A stretch of 64,000 bases of DNA from NCBI GenBank assembly GCA_947258585.1, contig CAMYIZ010000059.1, positions 1-64,000 on the forward strand, given 5' to 3'. Positions 40,382 through 51,900 of the stretch are shown piece by piece. The DNA is from an uncultured Haliea sp. (lineage in GTDB: Bacteria > Pseudomonadota > Gammaproteobacteria > Pseudomonadales > Halieaceae). Every line of letters begins with the position of its first letter. The stretch's first letter is position 1. Both the position numbers and the translations under genes were made by a program. Under the pieces are notes generated by a model. The model was not told where the DNA came from. It saw only the letters and a list, made by a program, of their open reading frames with translations, and made no database searches.

Positions 40382-41736
40382 TGGATCTGGCCTATACCAT
40401 TGGTATTACTCTCGTCACCCTCGGTGTGCTGGTGGCGGTGCACGAGTATGGCCATTTCTGGGTTGCGCGCCGCTGCGGCGTGAAGGTCCTGCGCTTCTCG
40501 ATCGGTTTCGGCAAGTCCCTGTACACCTGGCACGACCGCCACGGCACCGAGTACTGCATCGCCATGATCCCGCTGGGTGGCTATGTCAAGATGCTCGACG
40601 AACGGGAGGGGGAGGTCCCCGCCGGGGAGCTGGAGCAGGCGTTCAATCGCAAGCCTGTCCTCCAGCGTATCGCCGTGGTAGCTGCGGGCCCGCTGGCTAA
40701 TTTTGCCCTCGCGATCCTGGCCTACTGGGTGCTGTTCATGGGCGGTGAATCGGGCTACGCGCCAGTGATCGGATCGGTAGAGTCGGGATCGGTGGCAGAC
40801 GCTGCGGGACTCAAGGCCGGCCAGGAAATTGTCGCGGTGGACGGCGAGCAGACCCCGACCTGGCAGGCCCTGAGCTTTCGCCTGCTGGATCGTATCGGCG
40901 ATACCGGCAGTATCCGGTTTACCACCAGGGATCCTGGGTCGGATGCGCTTTACCAGTCCGAGGCCCCCCTGCAGCGCTGGTTGTCAGAGCAGGAAGAGCC
41001 CGATTTGTTTGGCGGATTGGGTGTCACCATGTTTACCCCTGAAGTGCCGCCGGTGGTCGACGAGGTGGTTGCGGACAGCCCGGCCGCTCGCGCCGGCCTG
41101 CAGCCCGGCGACCGTATCCTGAGCGCCGACGGGATTCCCATGCCCCGGTGGATGGCCTGGGTGGATTATGTGCGCGAGCGGCCGGGGCAGAGGATAGAGC
41201 TGGAAGTGAGCCGCGATGGCCAGCAGCGGACCACGGTGATCATTCCCGACGGGGAAGCGGATGCCAGCGGCACCGTGATAGGCCGCGTCGGCGTTGCGGT
41301 GGCCATGCCGGCGATGCCGCCGGAGATGATTCGGCAGTTCCAGCGCGGCCCCCTGCAGTCCCTGGGGGCCTCGGTGACCCGTACCGGAGAGCTGGTCAGT
41401 TTCACGCTGGGTTCCATCAAGAAGATGCTGCAGGGCCTGATCTCACCAAAAAACTTGAGTGGCCCCATTACCATTGCTAAAGTGGCGTCCGCCTCGGCCA
41501 AGTCGGGCCTGGAATCCTGGATCGGTTTCCTCGCCCTGCTCAGCGTCAGCCTTGGGGTGCTGAACCTGCTCCCCATCCCGGTGCTGGATGGGGGCCATCT
41601 CTTGTACTACACCATGGAGTTGCTGGCGGGGCGGCCAGTGCCCGAGAAAATACAGGCGTTGGGGTATCAGCTGGGCCTGTTCATGATCCTCGGGATCATG
41701 GCGTTGGCGCTGTATAACGATTTTGCGCGCCTCTAG
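40381..41736 (+). CDS. rseP: RIP metalloprotease RseP (site-2 protease)
   Basis: A 451-residue membrane zinc protease. ATG 40381 overlaps the dxr stop. Zinc site HEYGH (residues about 21-25) in the first helix, LGGYVKMLDERE motif, two periplasmic PDZ domains (about 115-300), and the last zinc ligand in NLLPIPVLDGGHLLYY. Cleaves anti-sigma factor RseA after DegS and cleaves remnant signal peptides. The neighbour bamA is a typical sigma-E target. Confidence 0.96.
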   Translation: MDLAYTIGITLVTLGVLVAVHEYGHFWVARRCGVKVLRFSIGFGKSLYTWHDRHGTEYCIAMIPLGGYVKMLDEREGEVPAGELEQAFNRKPVLQRIAVVAAGPLANFALAILAYWVLFMGGESGYAPVIGSVESGSVADAAGLKAGQEIVAVDGEQTPTWQALSFRLLDRIGDTGSIRFTTRDPGSDALYQSEAPLQRWLSEQEEPDLFGGLGVTMFTPEVPPVVDEVVADSPAARAGLQPGDRILSADGIPMPRWMAWVDYVRERPGQRIELEVSRDGQQRTTVIIPDGEADASGTVIGRVGVAVAMPAMPPEMIRQFQRGPLQSLGASVTRTGELVSFTLGSIKKMLQGLISPKNLSGPITIAKVASASAKSGLESWIGFLALLSVSLGVLNLLPIPVLDGGHLLYYTMELLAGRPVPEKIQALGYQLGLFMILGIMALALYNDFARL

Positions 41737-41793
41737 CCCGGTGAGCTTTGCGGGTACTTACATATTCATGACCTTGGGGTCGGGCCTTATCCG

Positions 41794-44406
41794 GTGGTTG
41801 GAAAAATTTTGAAAAGACGCATGCAACTGGTGCTGGCAATGCTTTTGCTGGCTCTCCCGTCACTGGCCCAGTCCCAGGACGCCTCCTTCATCGTTGCCGA
41901 TATCCGGGTCGAGGGCCTGCAGCGGATTTCGGCGGGCTCGGTCTTTGCCGCGATGCCCCTGGCGGTCGGTGACCTGGTCAACGCGGAGGCCATCCGCGCC
42001 GCTTCTCGCAGCCTGTTCGCCACCGGGAACTTCGACGACATCCGCATCGGTCGCGACGGCAATGTGCTGGTGGTGATCGTGGTTGAGCGCCCCAGCATCA
42101 GTGAAATCAATATCGAGGGTAACAAGGCGATCGAGACCGAAGCTTTGCTGGACGGTTTGCGCGGCGCGGGCCTGGCCGTCGGGCAGGTTTTCCAGCGCTC
42201 CACCCTGGAGGGCATGCAGCTCGAGTTACAGCGCCAGTATGTGCAGCAGGGGCGCTACGATGCCAGTATTGAAACAGAGGTACTGCCCGAGCCGCGCAAT
42301 CGCGTAGCGGTCAACATCGATGTCGATGAGGGTACGGTCGCCGCGATCAAGCACATCAATGTCGTCGGCAACGAGATTTTCGACGATGAGGAGCTCACCG
42401 ATCTGTTCGCGCTCAAGACCACTGGCTGGTTCTCGTTTTTCACCAACGATGACAAATACTCCCGGGAGAAGCTGACCGGCGACCTGGAAACCCTGAGCTC
42501 CTGGTACCTGGACCGCGGCTACCTGCAGTTTTCCATCGATTCCACCCAGGTGTCGGTCTCCCCGGACAAGAAGGCGGTCTACATTACTGCCAATGTCACC
42601 GAGGGGGAAAAATTCACGGTCACTACCGTTGACCTGTCGGGTGACCTGGTACTGCCCGAATCGGACCTGCAGCGCTTTATTCTGGTCAACGAGGGGCAGA
42701 CCTTCTCCCAGCAGCTGGTGACATCCACCGAAGAGTTCATGACCCGCCGCCTCGGCAACGAGGGCTACAATTTTGCCAAGGTCACCGGGATTCCCGAGAT
42801 CAACGAGGAAGACAATACGGTCGCCCTGAAGTTCTTTGTCGATCCGGGCAAGCGCACCTACGTCCGCCGCATCAGTTTCAAGGGCAACCAGAAGACAGCC
42901 GATGAAGTGCTGCGCCGCGAGATGCGGCAGATGGAAAGCGCGCCGGCCTCGGCCTCGGCGATCGAACAGTCGCGGATCCGGCTCGAGCGCCTTGGCTATT
43001 TCAGCAAGGCCACGGTCGAAACACCGGAAGTGGCGGGGCACGACGATCTCATCGATGTGGATTTCACGGTGGAGGAGCAGTCGTCCGGCAGTATTGGTGC
43101 CAGCTTCGGCTACGCGCAGGATGCCGGGCTGATCTTTGGCCTCAACCTGCAGCAGGACAATTTCCTCGGCACGGGACGCCGCATCGGCATCGGCCTGAAT
43201 TCCTCCCGCTACCAGGACCTGTACAGCTTCAACTACACCAATCCCTATTTCACCGAGGACGGGGTGAGCCGCGGGTTCAGTGTTTTCTACCGCTCCACTG
43301 ACCTCTCCGAGATCAACGTGGCCCGCTATACCACGGACACCCTCGGGGCGTCGTTGAACTTTGGCTACCCGATCAAGGAAACCCAGCGCCTGGGCTTCAG
43401 TTTCGGGGTGGCCAACACGGACATTACCGCGGGCCGCTTCGCGGTGCAGGAGATCAAGGCCAGCCCGCGCCTGGTCGACGGCGTCGACGGCTTCTTTGTC
43501 AGCACGCGGCAGGACGACGGTACCTACTCGGCGGCTGAAATCTTCCAGCCGTTGGCTGAACTGCCGACGGATGCCCTGACCCTCCCGCCGGAGGACGGAT
43601 TTCTCGATCTCAATGGCGACCAGTTCCTGAACTGGACGAGCTCGGTGAGCTGGAGCCAGTCCACACTGAACCGCGGTATTCTCGCGACCCGCGGCGCGTC
43701 CCAGTCACTGGTATTCGAGGTGGCAGTTCCCGGATCTGACGCCGAGTTCTACAAGCTGGTGTACCAGGGCGAGCGTTTCTTCCCGATTACCAATGAATGG
43801 ATTCTGCGGGTGCGGGGTGAGTTGGGCTATGGCGATGGCTATGGCGACACGACCAACCTGCCATTCTTCGAGCATTTCTTTTCGGGTGGATTCGGCTCCG
43901 TACGCGGCTTTGAAAGCAACACCCTGGGGCCGCGCGGTACCCCCGCGGTGCTGTATGACATCACCCAGCCGGTAACCGCTATCGACGAAAATGGCGGGGC
44001 GACCCAGGTGGGTGGTGCGGACGGCAGGCAGTTCGGCTACGTTGTCGATCCGGACACCGGCAAGCTGCTGTTCAACACACTGACCACCGAGCCCGATCCC
44101 TTCGGCGGCAATGCGTTGATTGAAGGCAGCGTGGAACTCCTGTTCCCATTGCCTTTCCTCAAGGATCGCAGCAAGCTGCGTTCGGCCTTCTTTATCGATG
44201 CGGGTAACGTGTTCAACACCAAGTGTTCGAGTAACCAGCTAAACTGCTTCGATATAGACGCGGGTGAGCTGCGCTACTCGGTGGGCGTTGGGGTAACCTG
44301 GATTACCGGCTTCGGCCCCATGAGTTTCAGCCTGGCCAAGCCGCTGAACGAATCTCCGGAAGATGAGCGGGAGATATTCCAGTTCACCCTGGGTCGAGGC
44401 TTCTGA
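41794..44406 (+). CDS. bamA: outer-membrane protein assembly factor BamA
   Basis: An 870-residue protein counted from GTG 41794; ATG 41821 just before the hydrophobic core (MQLVLAMLLLALPSLAQSQ) also works as a start. After the signal peptide come five POTRA domains (about residues 30-430, each opening like FIVADIRVEGLQRIS), then a 16-stranded barrel with the conserved VRGFESNTLGPRG loop and a terminal Phe in TLGRGF. Essential catalyst of beta-barrel insertion. 57 bases after rseP; skp follows. Confidence 0.96.
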   Translation: MVGKILKRRMQLVLAMLLLALPSLAQSQDASFIVADIRVEGLQRISAGSVFAAMPLAVGDLVNAEAIRAASRSLFATGNFDDIRIGRDGNVLVVIVVERPSISEINIEGNKAIETEALLDGLRGAGLAVGQVFQRSTLEGMQLELQRQYVQQGRYDASIETEVLPEPRNRVAVNIDVDEGTVAAIKHINVVGNEIFDDEELTDLFALKTTGWFSFFTNDDKYSREKLTGDLETLSSWYLDRGYLQFSIDSTQVSVSPDKKAVYITANVTEGEKFTVTTVDLSGDLVLPESDLQRFILVNEGQTFSQQLVTSTEEFMTRRLGNEGYNFAKVTGIPEINEEDNTVALKFFVDPGKRTYVRRISFKGNQKTADEVLRREMRQMESAPASASAIEQSRIRLERLGYFSKATVETPEVAGHDDLIDVDFTVEEQSSGSIGASFGYAQDAGLIFGLNLQQDNFLGTGRRIGIGLNSSRYQDLYSFNYTNPYFTEDGVSRGFSVFYRSTDLSEINVARYTTDTLGASLNFGYPIKETQRLGFSFGVANTDITAGRFAVQEIKASPRLVDGVDGFFVSTRQDDGTYSAAEIFQPLAELPTDALTLPPEDGFLDLNGDQFLNWTSSVSWSQSTLNRGILATRGASQSLVFEVAVPGSDAEFYKLVYQGERFFPITNEWILRVRGELGYGDGYGDTTNLPFFEHFFSGGFGSVRGFESNTLGPRGTPAVLYDITQPVTAIDENGGATQVGGADGRQFGYVVDPDTGKLLFNTLTTEPDPFGGNALIEGSVELLFPLPFLKDRSKLRSAFFIDAGNVFNTKCSSNQLNCFDIDAGELRYSVGVGVTWITGFGPMSFSLAKPLNESPEDEREIFQFTLGRGF

Positions 44407-44435
44407 TTTTTTCATTCCACTACTGGAGAGTAATT

Positions 44436-44954
44436 GTGTCTAACGTGTTTAAAGCAGTCCTGATGAGTGCCGCCCTGTTGCTGCCGGCTGTCGGCTGGGC
44501 CCAGGGCAAGATTGCCGTGGTCAACCTGGAGCAGGCCATTCTGCAGACCGACCATGCGCAGAAACGCCTTACTGCGGAGCGTAGCAGCGATGCCTACAAG
44601 TCCGACAAGGCCGAGTTTGATCGCCTGAAGGATGAGCTGGACAAGATGGTCCAGGAGTTCCAGAAAGATGCGGCAGTGATGAGCCAGGACCAGCAGCTCG
44701 CCGCCCGTCGACGTCTCTCCAGCAAGCAGGCCGATCTCGAGCACGTGGCCGGCAAGCTGCAGCAGGCGGAGCAGGAAGTGGGCCAGCTGCTGTTGCAGGA
44801 AATGTCTGCCAAGGTGCAGGAAGTCCTGCAGGAGCTGATCACCACGGAAGGCATCGGCCTGTTGCTGCAGCGTGGCTCCGTGATTCACGCGGACGCGGGC
44901 TACAGCATTACCGCCAAGGTGACGGACAAGCTCAACCAGGCGTTCACCGAGTAA
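44436..44954 (+). CDS. skp: periplasmic chaperone Skp/OmpH
   Basis: A 172-residue protein from GTG 44436 (GGAGAG before it) with a signal peptide cleaved after GWA. The mature chain opens GKIAVVNLEQAI and then is a long charged coiled coil (residues about 45-120), the trimeric 'jellyfish' arm that holds unfolded outer-membrane proteins on the way to BamA. Canonical position between bamA and lpxD. Confidence 0.94.
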   Translation: MSNVFKAVLMSAALLLPAVGWAQGKIAVVNLEQAILQTDHAQKRLTAERSSDAYKSDKAEFDRLKDELDKMVQEFQKDAAVMSQDQQLAARRRLSSKQADLEHVAGKLQQAEQEVGQLLLQEMSAKVQEVLQELITTEGIGLLLQRGSVIHADAGYSITAKVTDKLNQAFTE

Positions 44955-44962
44955 TAGCCGGC

Positions 44963-45976
44963 GTGTACTCCCTGGGAGAGCTGGCTGAAACCCTGGGGGT
45001 GCACCTGGACGGTGACCCGGAAGTGCGGGTCACCGGCCTGTCAACCCTGGCCCTGGCCGGGCCGCAGCAACTGTCTTTCCTGGCCAACAGCAAGTACCTG
45101 GCCCAGCTGGAGCAGACCCGTGCCGCGGCGGTGATCCTGCGTCCGGAGCAGGCGGCACAGTGTCCCGTGGCCTGCCTTCTGTCGGATAATCCCTACCTGA
45201 CCTTCGCCCGGGCCACAGCGCTGTTTGCCGGTGAGTTGCGCCCGGCAGCGGGCGTTCATCCCAGCGCCGTGGTGGCTCCCGACGCCAGCATCCACAGCGA
45301 GGCATCGGTGGGCCCCAATGCGGTGATCGAGGCGGGCGTAACACTGGGCGCTGGCGTTGTCGTCGGCGCCAACGTCGTTATCGGCGCCGACTGCCATGTG
45401 GGGGCCGGAACCCGGCTCCACCCCGGTGTGGTGCTGTGTCGCGGCGTCAGGCTGGGCGAGCACTGCACCATCCACAGCAACGCGGTGCTCGGCGCCGACG
45501 GGTTTGGCTTCGCGCCCTCGGCCTCGGGTTGGCAGAAAATCCACCAGCTCGGTGGTGTTCGCATCGGTGACAGGGTGGAAGTGGGGGCCTGCACCACGAT
45601 TGATCGTGGCGCCCTTGAAGATACCGTGGTGGAGGACGGCGCGATCATCGACAACCTGGTGCAGATCGCCCACAACTGCCACATCGGAAAAAATACCGCG
45701 ATAGCCGGTTGCACCGGATTGGCGGGAAGCACGATCATAGGCGCGAATTGCACGCTGGCGGGCGGTGTTGGTGTGGTCGGCCACGTGGAAATTTGCGACA
45801 ACGTGCACATCACCGGCATGACCATGGTGACGAAGTCCATAACCGAACCGGGGTCCTACTCTTCCGGTACGCCCATGTCCTCCACCCGGGACTGGAAGCG
45901 CAGCGCAGTCCGCTTTGCCCAGCTGGACAGTATCCAGAAGCGCCTCGCCGAACTGGAAAAACGACAATCGAAATGA
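44963..45976 (+). CDS. lpxD: UDP-3-O-(3-hydroxyacyl)glucosamine N-acyltransferase
   Basis: A 337-residue lipid A enzyme from GTG 44963. N-terminal uridine-binding domain (to about 100), then a left-handed beta-helix of hexapeptide repeats (VGPNAVIEAGVTLGAGVVVG), catalytic His in VQIAHNCHIG, and the conserved LGADGFGFAPS segment. The C-terminal helix ends LAELEKRQSK. Third step of lipid A synthesis. Confidence 0.96.
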   Translation: MYSLGELAETLGVHLDGDPEVRVTGLSTLALAGPQQLSFLANSKYLAQLEQTRAAAVILRPEQAAQCPVACLLSDNPYLTFARATALFAGELRPAAGVHPSAVVAPDASIHSEASVGPNAVIEAGVTLGAGVVVGANVVIGADCHVGAGTRLHPGVVLCRGVRLGEHCTIHSNAVLGADGFGFAPSASGWQKIHQLGGVRIGDRVEVGACTTIDRGALEDTVVEDGAIIDNLVQIAHNCHIGKNTAIAGCTGLAGSTIIGANCTLAGGVGVVGHVEICDNVHITGMTMVTKSITEPGSYSSGTPMSSTRDWKRSAVRFAQLDSIQKRLAELEKRQSK

Positions 45977-45994
45977 TGATGGGGGACCCGAAGT

Positions 45995-46429
45995 TTGATC
46001 ATGGATATCTCGGAAATACGCAAGCACCTGCCGCACCGCTATCCTTTCCTGCTGGTGGACCGGGTGCTGGAACTCAACCTGGGCGAGTCCATCGTCGCGT
46101 GCAAGAATCTCACTATCAACGAGCCGTTCTTTAACGGGCATTTCCCGGAACAGCCGGTGTTCCCGGGTGTGCTGCTGCTGGAGGCCATGGCCCAGGCGGC
46201 GGGTATCCTGGGTTTCCGCTCCATGAACAAGACCCCCGCGGACGGCTCCATGTACTACTTCGTCGGCGCCGACGACCTGCGCTTCAAGCGCCCCTGCGTA
46301 CCGGGGGACCAGGTCATGCTGCGGGCGAAGATACTGTCGGACCGCCGGGGAATCTGGAAGTTTGCCGTCAGCTCCGATGTCGACGGCGCGCTGTGTGCCT
46401 CCGCCACCATTCTCTGTGCCGACCGTTGA
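45995..46429 (+). CDS. fabZ: 3-hydroxyacyl-[acyl-carrier-protein] dehydratase FabZ
   Basis: A 144-residue hotdog-fold dehydratase of fatty acid synthesis. Active-site His in [13 protein letters not shown] and [15 protein letters not shown], Glu in [10 protein letters not shown], and [14 protein letters not shown] follow the Pseudomonas protein closely. TTG 45995 has GGGGGA at good spacing; ATG 46001 two codons on is the alternative. Sits between lpxD and lpxA as usual, sharing 3-hydroxyacyl-ACP with lipid A synthesis. Confidence 0.96.
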   Translation: MIMDISEIRKHLPHRYPFLLVDRVLELNLGESIVACKNLTINEPFFNGHFPEQPVFPGVLLLEAMAQAAGILGFRSMNKTPADGSMYYFVGADDLRFKRPCVPGDQVMLRAKILSDRRGIWKFAVSSDVDGALCASATILCADR

Positions 46430-46432
46430 GTC

Positions 46433-47203
46433 ATGATCCACAGTCACGCCATCGTTGACCCCTCTGCTCGCGTTGCCGACGATGTCGAGGTGGGCCCGTG
46501 GACCCTGATCGGCCCCGATGTCGAAATCGGTCCGGGATGCAAGATCGAGTCCCATGTCGTGATCAAGGGCCCGACCCGGATCGGCGCCGGCAACCACATC
46601 TACCAGTTTTCTACCATCGGTGAGGCGACGCCGGATCTCAAGTACCGGGACGAGCCCACCTATCTGGTCATTGGCGACAACAACATCATTCGCGAGAACG
46701 TGACCATCCATCGCGGCACGGTGCAGGATCGCTCCGAGACCACGGTCGGCAACAACAACCTGATCATGGCCTATGTGCACATCGGTCACGATTCGGTGAT
46801 CGGCAACCATACCATTCTGGTGAACAACACGGCCCTGGCGGGGCACGTCAAGGTCGGGGACTGGGCGATCCTCAGTGGCTATACCCTGGTACACCAGTTC
46901 TGCAAGATAGGTGCCCACAGTTTCAGCGGCATGGGTACGGCGATAGGCAAGGACGTCCCCGCCTACGTCACCGTGAGCGGCGCCCCGGCGGAAGCCAAGA
47001 CCATCAATATCGAAGGCCTGCGCCGGCGCGGTTTTTCCTCGGACGCCATCGGTCAGCTGCGCCGCGCTTTCAAGATCATCTACCGGCAGGGCTTGACCCT
47101 TGAGCTGGCCATCCAGAGGCTGGAAACCATGCTCAGCGATACGCCGGAGGTACAGGTCATGATTGACTCCCTGCGCGCCTCGGAGCGCGGTATCGTCCGC
47201 TAG
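46433..47203 (+). CDS. lpxA: acyl-[ACP]-UDP-N-acetylglucosamine O-acyltransferase
   Basis: A 256-residue trimeric left-handed beta-helix enzyme, first step of lipid A synthesis. Hexapeptide repeats run from IHSHAIVDPSARVADDVEVG; catalytic His region AYVHIGHDSVIG; KTINIEGLRRRGFSSDAI and the C-terminal helical domain are LpxA markers. 3 bases after fabZ; its stop overlaps the lpxB GTG. Confidence 0.97.
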   Translation: MIHSHAIVDPSARVADDVEVGPWTLIGPDVEIGPGCKIESHVVIKGPTRIGAGNHIYQFSTIGEATPDLKYRDEPTYLVIGDNNIIRENVTIHRGTVQDRSETTVGNNNLIMAYVHIGHDSVIGNHTILVNNTALAGHVKVGDWAILSGYTLVHQFCKIGAHSFSGMGTAIGKDVPAYVTVSGAPAEAKTINIEGLRRRGFSSDAIGQLRRAFKIIYRQGLTLELAIQRLETMLSDTPEVQVMIDSLRASERGIVR

Positions 47204-48357
47204 TGGACGGCCGCGGCCTCCGCATTGGTGTACTGGCCGGCGAGGCTTCGGGTGACATCCTTGGATCCAGACTGCTGGTCGCCCTGCGCCAGCGCTATCC
47301 GCAGCTTCAGATAGAGGGCATTGGCGGGCCGCTGATGCAGGCGCAGGGGCTGGACAGCCTGTTCCCGATGGAGCGATTGTCGGTGATGGGATTCGTGGAG
47401 CCGCTGAAGCGGCTGCCCGAACTGTTGCGTATGCGGCGCAGCGTCTATCAACACTTTCTCGCCAATCCGCCGGATCTGTTTGTTGGCATCGACTCGCCGG
47501 ATTTCTGCCTGCATCTGGAAATGAAGCTGCGTCGGGCCGGAATTCCCACCGTGCACCTGGTCAGCCCCTCGGTATGGGCCTGGCGCCGGGGACGTATCCG
47601 CAAGATTCGTCGCGCCGTCGACCGCATGCTGTGCCTGTTTCCCTTCGAGACCGATATCTACCGCCAGCACGCGATTGCCGCGGACTTCGTCGGCCATCCG
47701 CTGGCGGATGAAATCCCGGTGCAGATAGATCGCGGCGCCGCCCGCGCCGCTCTCGGCTTGCCCGCAGGCGGCCGCCTGCTGGCACTGCTGCCGGGAAGCC
47801 GCGGCGGCGAGGTCGGTCTGCTGGCGCCCCTGTTCCTGGCGACGGCGCGGCGGCTGTGCCGGGCCGACCCCGAGCTGCGCCTGGTCGTGCCCGCCGCCAG
47901 TCCCGAGCGCCTGGTCCAGCTGCGGGCACTGCTGACGGCGTATGGGGATTTGCCACTGACTCTGGTCGAGGGGCGGTCCCGGGAGGTGATGATGGCCGCG
48001 GATGCGGTGTTGCTCGCCTCGGGGACCGCGACCCTGGAAGCGCTACTGGTGCAGTGCCCGATGGCCGTGGCCTACCGCATGGCGCCGCTGAGCTGGGCCC
48101 TGGTATCGCGGCTGGTAAAAACGCCCTTCGCCGGATTGCCGAATATCCTGGCGGGCAGGGCCCTGGTGCCGGAACTGATCCAGGGGGCGGCGACGGAGGA
48201 GGCGTTGGTGGCCGCCGTGCAGCCGCTGCTCTACAACTCCCAGGTTGCGCGGGAGCAGCGCCAGGCCTTTGCCTCCATCCACCAGGCGCTGGGGCTGGGT
48301 TTTGGCGAACGCTGTGCCGATGCCATTGCCACAGTGCTGGGGAGCGGTCACCGCTAG
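47203..48357 (+). CDS. lpxB: lipid-A-disaccharide synthase
   Basis: A 384-residue GT-B glycosyltransferase (GT19) joining UDP-diacylglucosamine and lipid X. GTG 47203 overlaps the lpxA stop. Signatures: [31 protein letters not shown], the [14 protein letters not shown] block, [34 protein letters not shown], and [21 protein letters not shown]. Membrane-associated in the family. Confidence 0.96.
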   Translation: MDGRGLRIGVLAGEASGDILGSRLLVALRQRYPQLQIEGIGGPLMQAQGLDSLFPMERLSVMGFVEPLKRLPELLRMRRSVYQHFLANPPDLFVGIDSPDFCLHLEMKLRRAGIPTVHLVSPSVWAWRRGRIRKIRRAVDRMLCLFPFETDIYRQHAIAADFVGHPLADEIPVQIDRGAARAALGLPAGGRLLALLPGSRGGEVGLLAPLFLATARRLCRADPELRLVVPAASPERLVQLRALLTAYGDLPLTLVEGRSREVMMAADAVLLASGTATLEALLVQCPMAVAYRMAPLSWALVSRLVKTPFAGLPNILAGRALVPELIQGAATEEALVAAVQPLLYNSQVAREQRQAFASIHQALGLGFGERCADAIATVLGSGHR

Positions 48358-48358
48358 C

Positions 48359-48961
48359 ATGCTGTTCGGTATCGATTATCATGCGCCCGGCCTGGCCGGG
48401 GTCGATGAAGTGGGCCGCGGCCCGCTGGCGGGGGACGTGGTCGCCGCAGCGGTGATCCTTGACCCCGCCCGCCCGATACCGGGCTTGCGCGACTCCAAGA
48501 AGCTCTCCGCCGCCCGCCGCGAGGCCCTGGCCGAAGAGATTCGCGAGCACGCCCTGGCCTGGGCTGTCGCGCGGGCCTCGGTATCGGAAATCGATACGCT
48601 CAATATCCTGCAGGCGTCACTCCTCGCCATGCACCGGGCGGTGCAGGCCTTGGTTCCGCAGCCCGAGTGGGTGCTGGTGGATGGCAATCGCCTGCCCCGT
48701 TGGGACTACCGCTCGGAGCCGGTGATCGGGGGCGACGACCGGGTGCCCGCCATTGCCGCGGCTTCTATCCTGGCCAAGGTACAGCGGGATGCCGAGCTGG
48801 TTGCGCTGGACGCCCAGTACCCCGGCTACGGCTTTGCCGCGCACAAGGGCTACCCCACAGCGGCCCATTTACAGGCACTGCGGACCCTCGGGGTGACGCC
48901 GGTGCATCGGCGCAGCTTCGCGCCGGTCAAAGCCCTGTTGCCGCAGACGCCCGCGGGGTAA
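48359..48961 (+). CDS. rnhB: ribonuclease HII
   Basis: A 200-residue enzyme removing ribonucleotides from DNA. ATG 48359 begins one base after the lpxB stop. Acidic catalytic residues appear in [25 protein letters not shown] and [25 protein letters not shown] and [18 protein letters not shown] complete the family pattern. Usual place between lpxB and dnaE. Confidence 0.96.
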   Translation: MLFGIDYHAPGLAGVDEVGRGPLAGDVVAAAVILDPARPIPGLRDSKKLSAARREALAEEIREHALAWAVARASVSEIDTLNILQASLLAMHRAVQALVPQPEWVLVDGNRLPRWDYRSEPVIGGDDRVPAIAAASILAKVQRDAELVALDAQYPGYGFAAHKGYPTAAHLQALRTLGVTPVHRRSFAPVKALLPQTPAG

Positions 48962-48970
48962 ACTGCCCGC

Positions 48971-51900
48971 ATGGCCGACTTCGTACACCTCAGACTCCAC
49001 ACCGAATACTCCCTTGTCGACGGGCTGGTGCGGGTCAAACCACTGGTCGAGCGGGTGGCGGCGCTGGGTATGGCCGCGGTCGCGGTGACTGATGTCTGCA
49101 ATTTCTACGCCCTGGTGAAAGTCTACAAGGCCGCGTTTGCCGCGGGGGTCAAACCCATTTTCGGGGTGGACCTGCGGGTGCTGGACGAGGACGATCCGGA
49201 GCGCGCCTATCCGCTCTGCCTGCTGGCCATGAATGACGTCGGCTATCGCAACCTCACGGTGCTTATTTCCCGCGCCTATACCGAGGGTCAGCATCTGGGC
49301 GTGGCCCGGGTGCACAAGCGCTGGCTGGCCGAGCGCAGCGAGGGGCTGATTGCACTGTCCTGCGGTGCCGCAGGCGATGTCGGGCAGGCGCTGCTGGCGG
49401 AGCGACCGGCGCTGGCGGAGGAACGCGCGAGGCACTGGCAGACACTGTATCCCGGCCGCTTCTACCTCGAACTGCACCGCACCGGACGCGAGGGCGACGA
49501 AACGCACTTGCACGCCGCGGTGGAACTTGCAGCCAGGCTGCAGTGTCCGGTGGTCGCCACCAACGATGTGCGGTTCCTCGATGCCAGCGAATTCGAGGCC
49601 CATGAGGCGCGGGTCTGTATCCGCGAAAGCAGGACCCTGGACGATCCGCGCCGGGCCCGGGCCTATACCGAGCAGCAGTACCTGCGCTCGCCGGAGGAAA
49701 TGGCGGAGCTGTTCGCCGATATCCCGGAGGCGCTGGCCAACAGCGTCGAGATAGCCCGGCGCTGCAATCTGGTGCTGGAACTGGGCAAGCCGTTTTTGCC
49801 CGACTATCCGGTTCCCCCCGGGCTGACCATGGACGAGTACTTCCGCCAGCTCTCCCACGAGGGTCTGGACCGGCGCCTGGCCACGCTGTTTGACCCGGGT
49901 GCCCCGGACTTCGCGCGGCTGCAGGCCGACTACCGGGCCCGGCTGGATTTCGAGCTGGACACCATCATCCAGATGGGCTTCCCGGGTTACTTCCTGATCG
50001 TGATGGACTTTATCCGCTGGGCCAAGCAGCACGATATCCCGGTCGGACCCGGGCGCGGCTCCGGCGCCGGTTCGCTGGTGGCCTACGCCCTGGAGATCAC
50101 CGACCTCGATCCGCTGCAGTACGACCTGCTGTTCGAACGTTTCCTCAATCCCGAGCGGGTGTCGATGCCCGACTTCGATGTCGACTTCTGTATGGAGAAG
50201 CGCGACCGGGTGATCGACTACGTGGCGGAGACCTATGGCCGCGAGGCCGTGTCCCAGATCATCACCTTTGGCACCATGGCCGCGAAGGCGGTGGTGCGCG
50301 ATGTGGCCCGGGTACAGGGCAAGCCCTACAGTCTGGCGGACAAGCTGTCGAAGATGATTCCCTTCGAAGTGGGGATGACCCTGGCGAAGGCGCTGGAGCA
50401 GGAGGAGGTGTTGCGCAGCTTCCTCGATGAAGACAGCCAGGCCCTGGAAATCTGGGACATGGCCCTGCAGCTGGAGGGCATTACCCGCGGCGTCGGCAAG
50501 CACGCCGGGGGCGTGGTAATTGCGCCCTCGAAGCTCACCGACTTTTCTCCCCTGTACTGTGACGAGACCGGTGCCGGCCTGGTCACCCAGTACGACAAGG
50601 GTGACGTGGAGGACGCCGGGCTGGTCAAGTTTGACTTCCTCGGCCTGCGTACCCTGACCATCATCGACTGGGCGGTGCGCATGATCAATGCCGTGCGCGA
50701 CTCCCGGGGCGAGGCGGCGCTGGATATTTCGGCCATCCCGCTGGATGACCAGCCCACCTTTGCGCTGCTCCAGGCGGCGGAAACCACCGCCGTGTTCCAG
50801 CTTGAATCCCGCGGCATGAAGGACCTGATCAAGCGCCTGAAGCCGGACTGCTTCGAGGACATCATCGCCCTGGTGGCACTGTTCCGCCCCGGTCCGCTGC
50901 AGTCCGGGATGGTGGACAACTTCATCAACCGCAAGCACGGCCGCGAGGCCATATCCTACCCGGACGCCCAGTACCAACATCCGCTGCTGCAGCCCATCCT
51001 GGAACCCACTTACGGCATCATCCTCTACCAGGAGCAGGTGATGCAGATTGCCCAGGAATTGGCCGGCTACAGCCTGGGCGAGGCGGACCTGCTGCGCCGG
51101 GCCATGGGCAAGAAAAAGCCCGAGGAGATGGCCAAGCAGCGCGCGGTGTTCGAGCAGGGCGCCGGTGACAAGGGAGTGGACGGCGAGCTGGCGATCAAGA
51201 TCTTCGATCTGGTGGAAAAGTTCGCCGGCTACGGTTTTAACAAATCGCACTCCGCAGCCTATGCCCTGGTCTCCTACCAGACCGCCTGGCTGAAAACCCA
51301 CTATCCCGCCCACTTCATGGCGGCGGTGATGAGCTCGGAACTGCAGAACACCGACAAGATCGTGGTGTTCGTCGAAGAGTGTCGGGCGATGCAGCTGACC
51401 CTGCGCCTGCCCGACGTCAACGAAGGCCAGTACATGTTCACCGTCAACGCCGACAACGACATAATCTATGGCCTGGGCGCGATCCGCGGGCTGGGGGAGG
51501 GCCCGGTGGAAAACCTGCTGCGGGCCCGGGAGGAGGGGGGTCCGTTCCTGGACCTGTTCGATTTCTGCGCCCGCACCGACCCGCGCAAGGTCAACCGCCG
51601 CGCGATAGAGGCCCTGATCAGGGCCGGTGCCTTCGACAGTCTCGGGGTGGAGCGCTGGGTGCTGATGGCCGCACTGGAGGACGCGCTGAAAAGCGCGGAG
51701 CAGAGCGCCAGCAATCGCGACAGCGGCATGGCGGACCTGTTCGGCGATGTCGTCCCCGGGCCGGCTACAGGCGTGGCAGACGTCTACGCGGGTTTTCGCG
51801 CGGTGCACCCCTGGACCGGTCGCGAGCGACTGGGCGGCGAAAAGGATACCCTGGGGCTGTATGTGACCGGCCATCCCATCGACGAATACGAACATGAAGT

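Noticed and set aside
45041-46918. 625-codon antisense frame across lpxD, fabZ and lpxA
   Set aside because: It spans three certain genes on the other strand and has no protein-like blocks.
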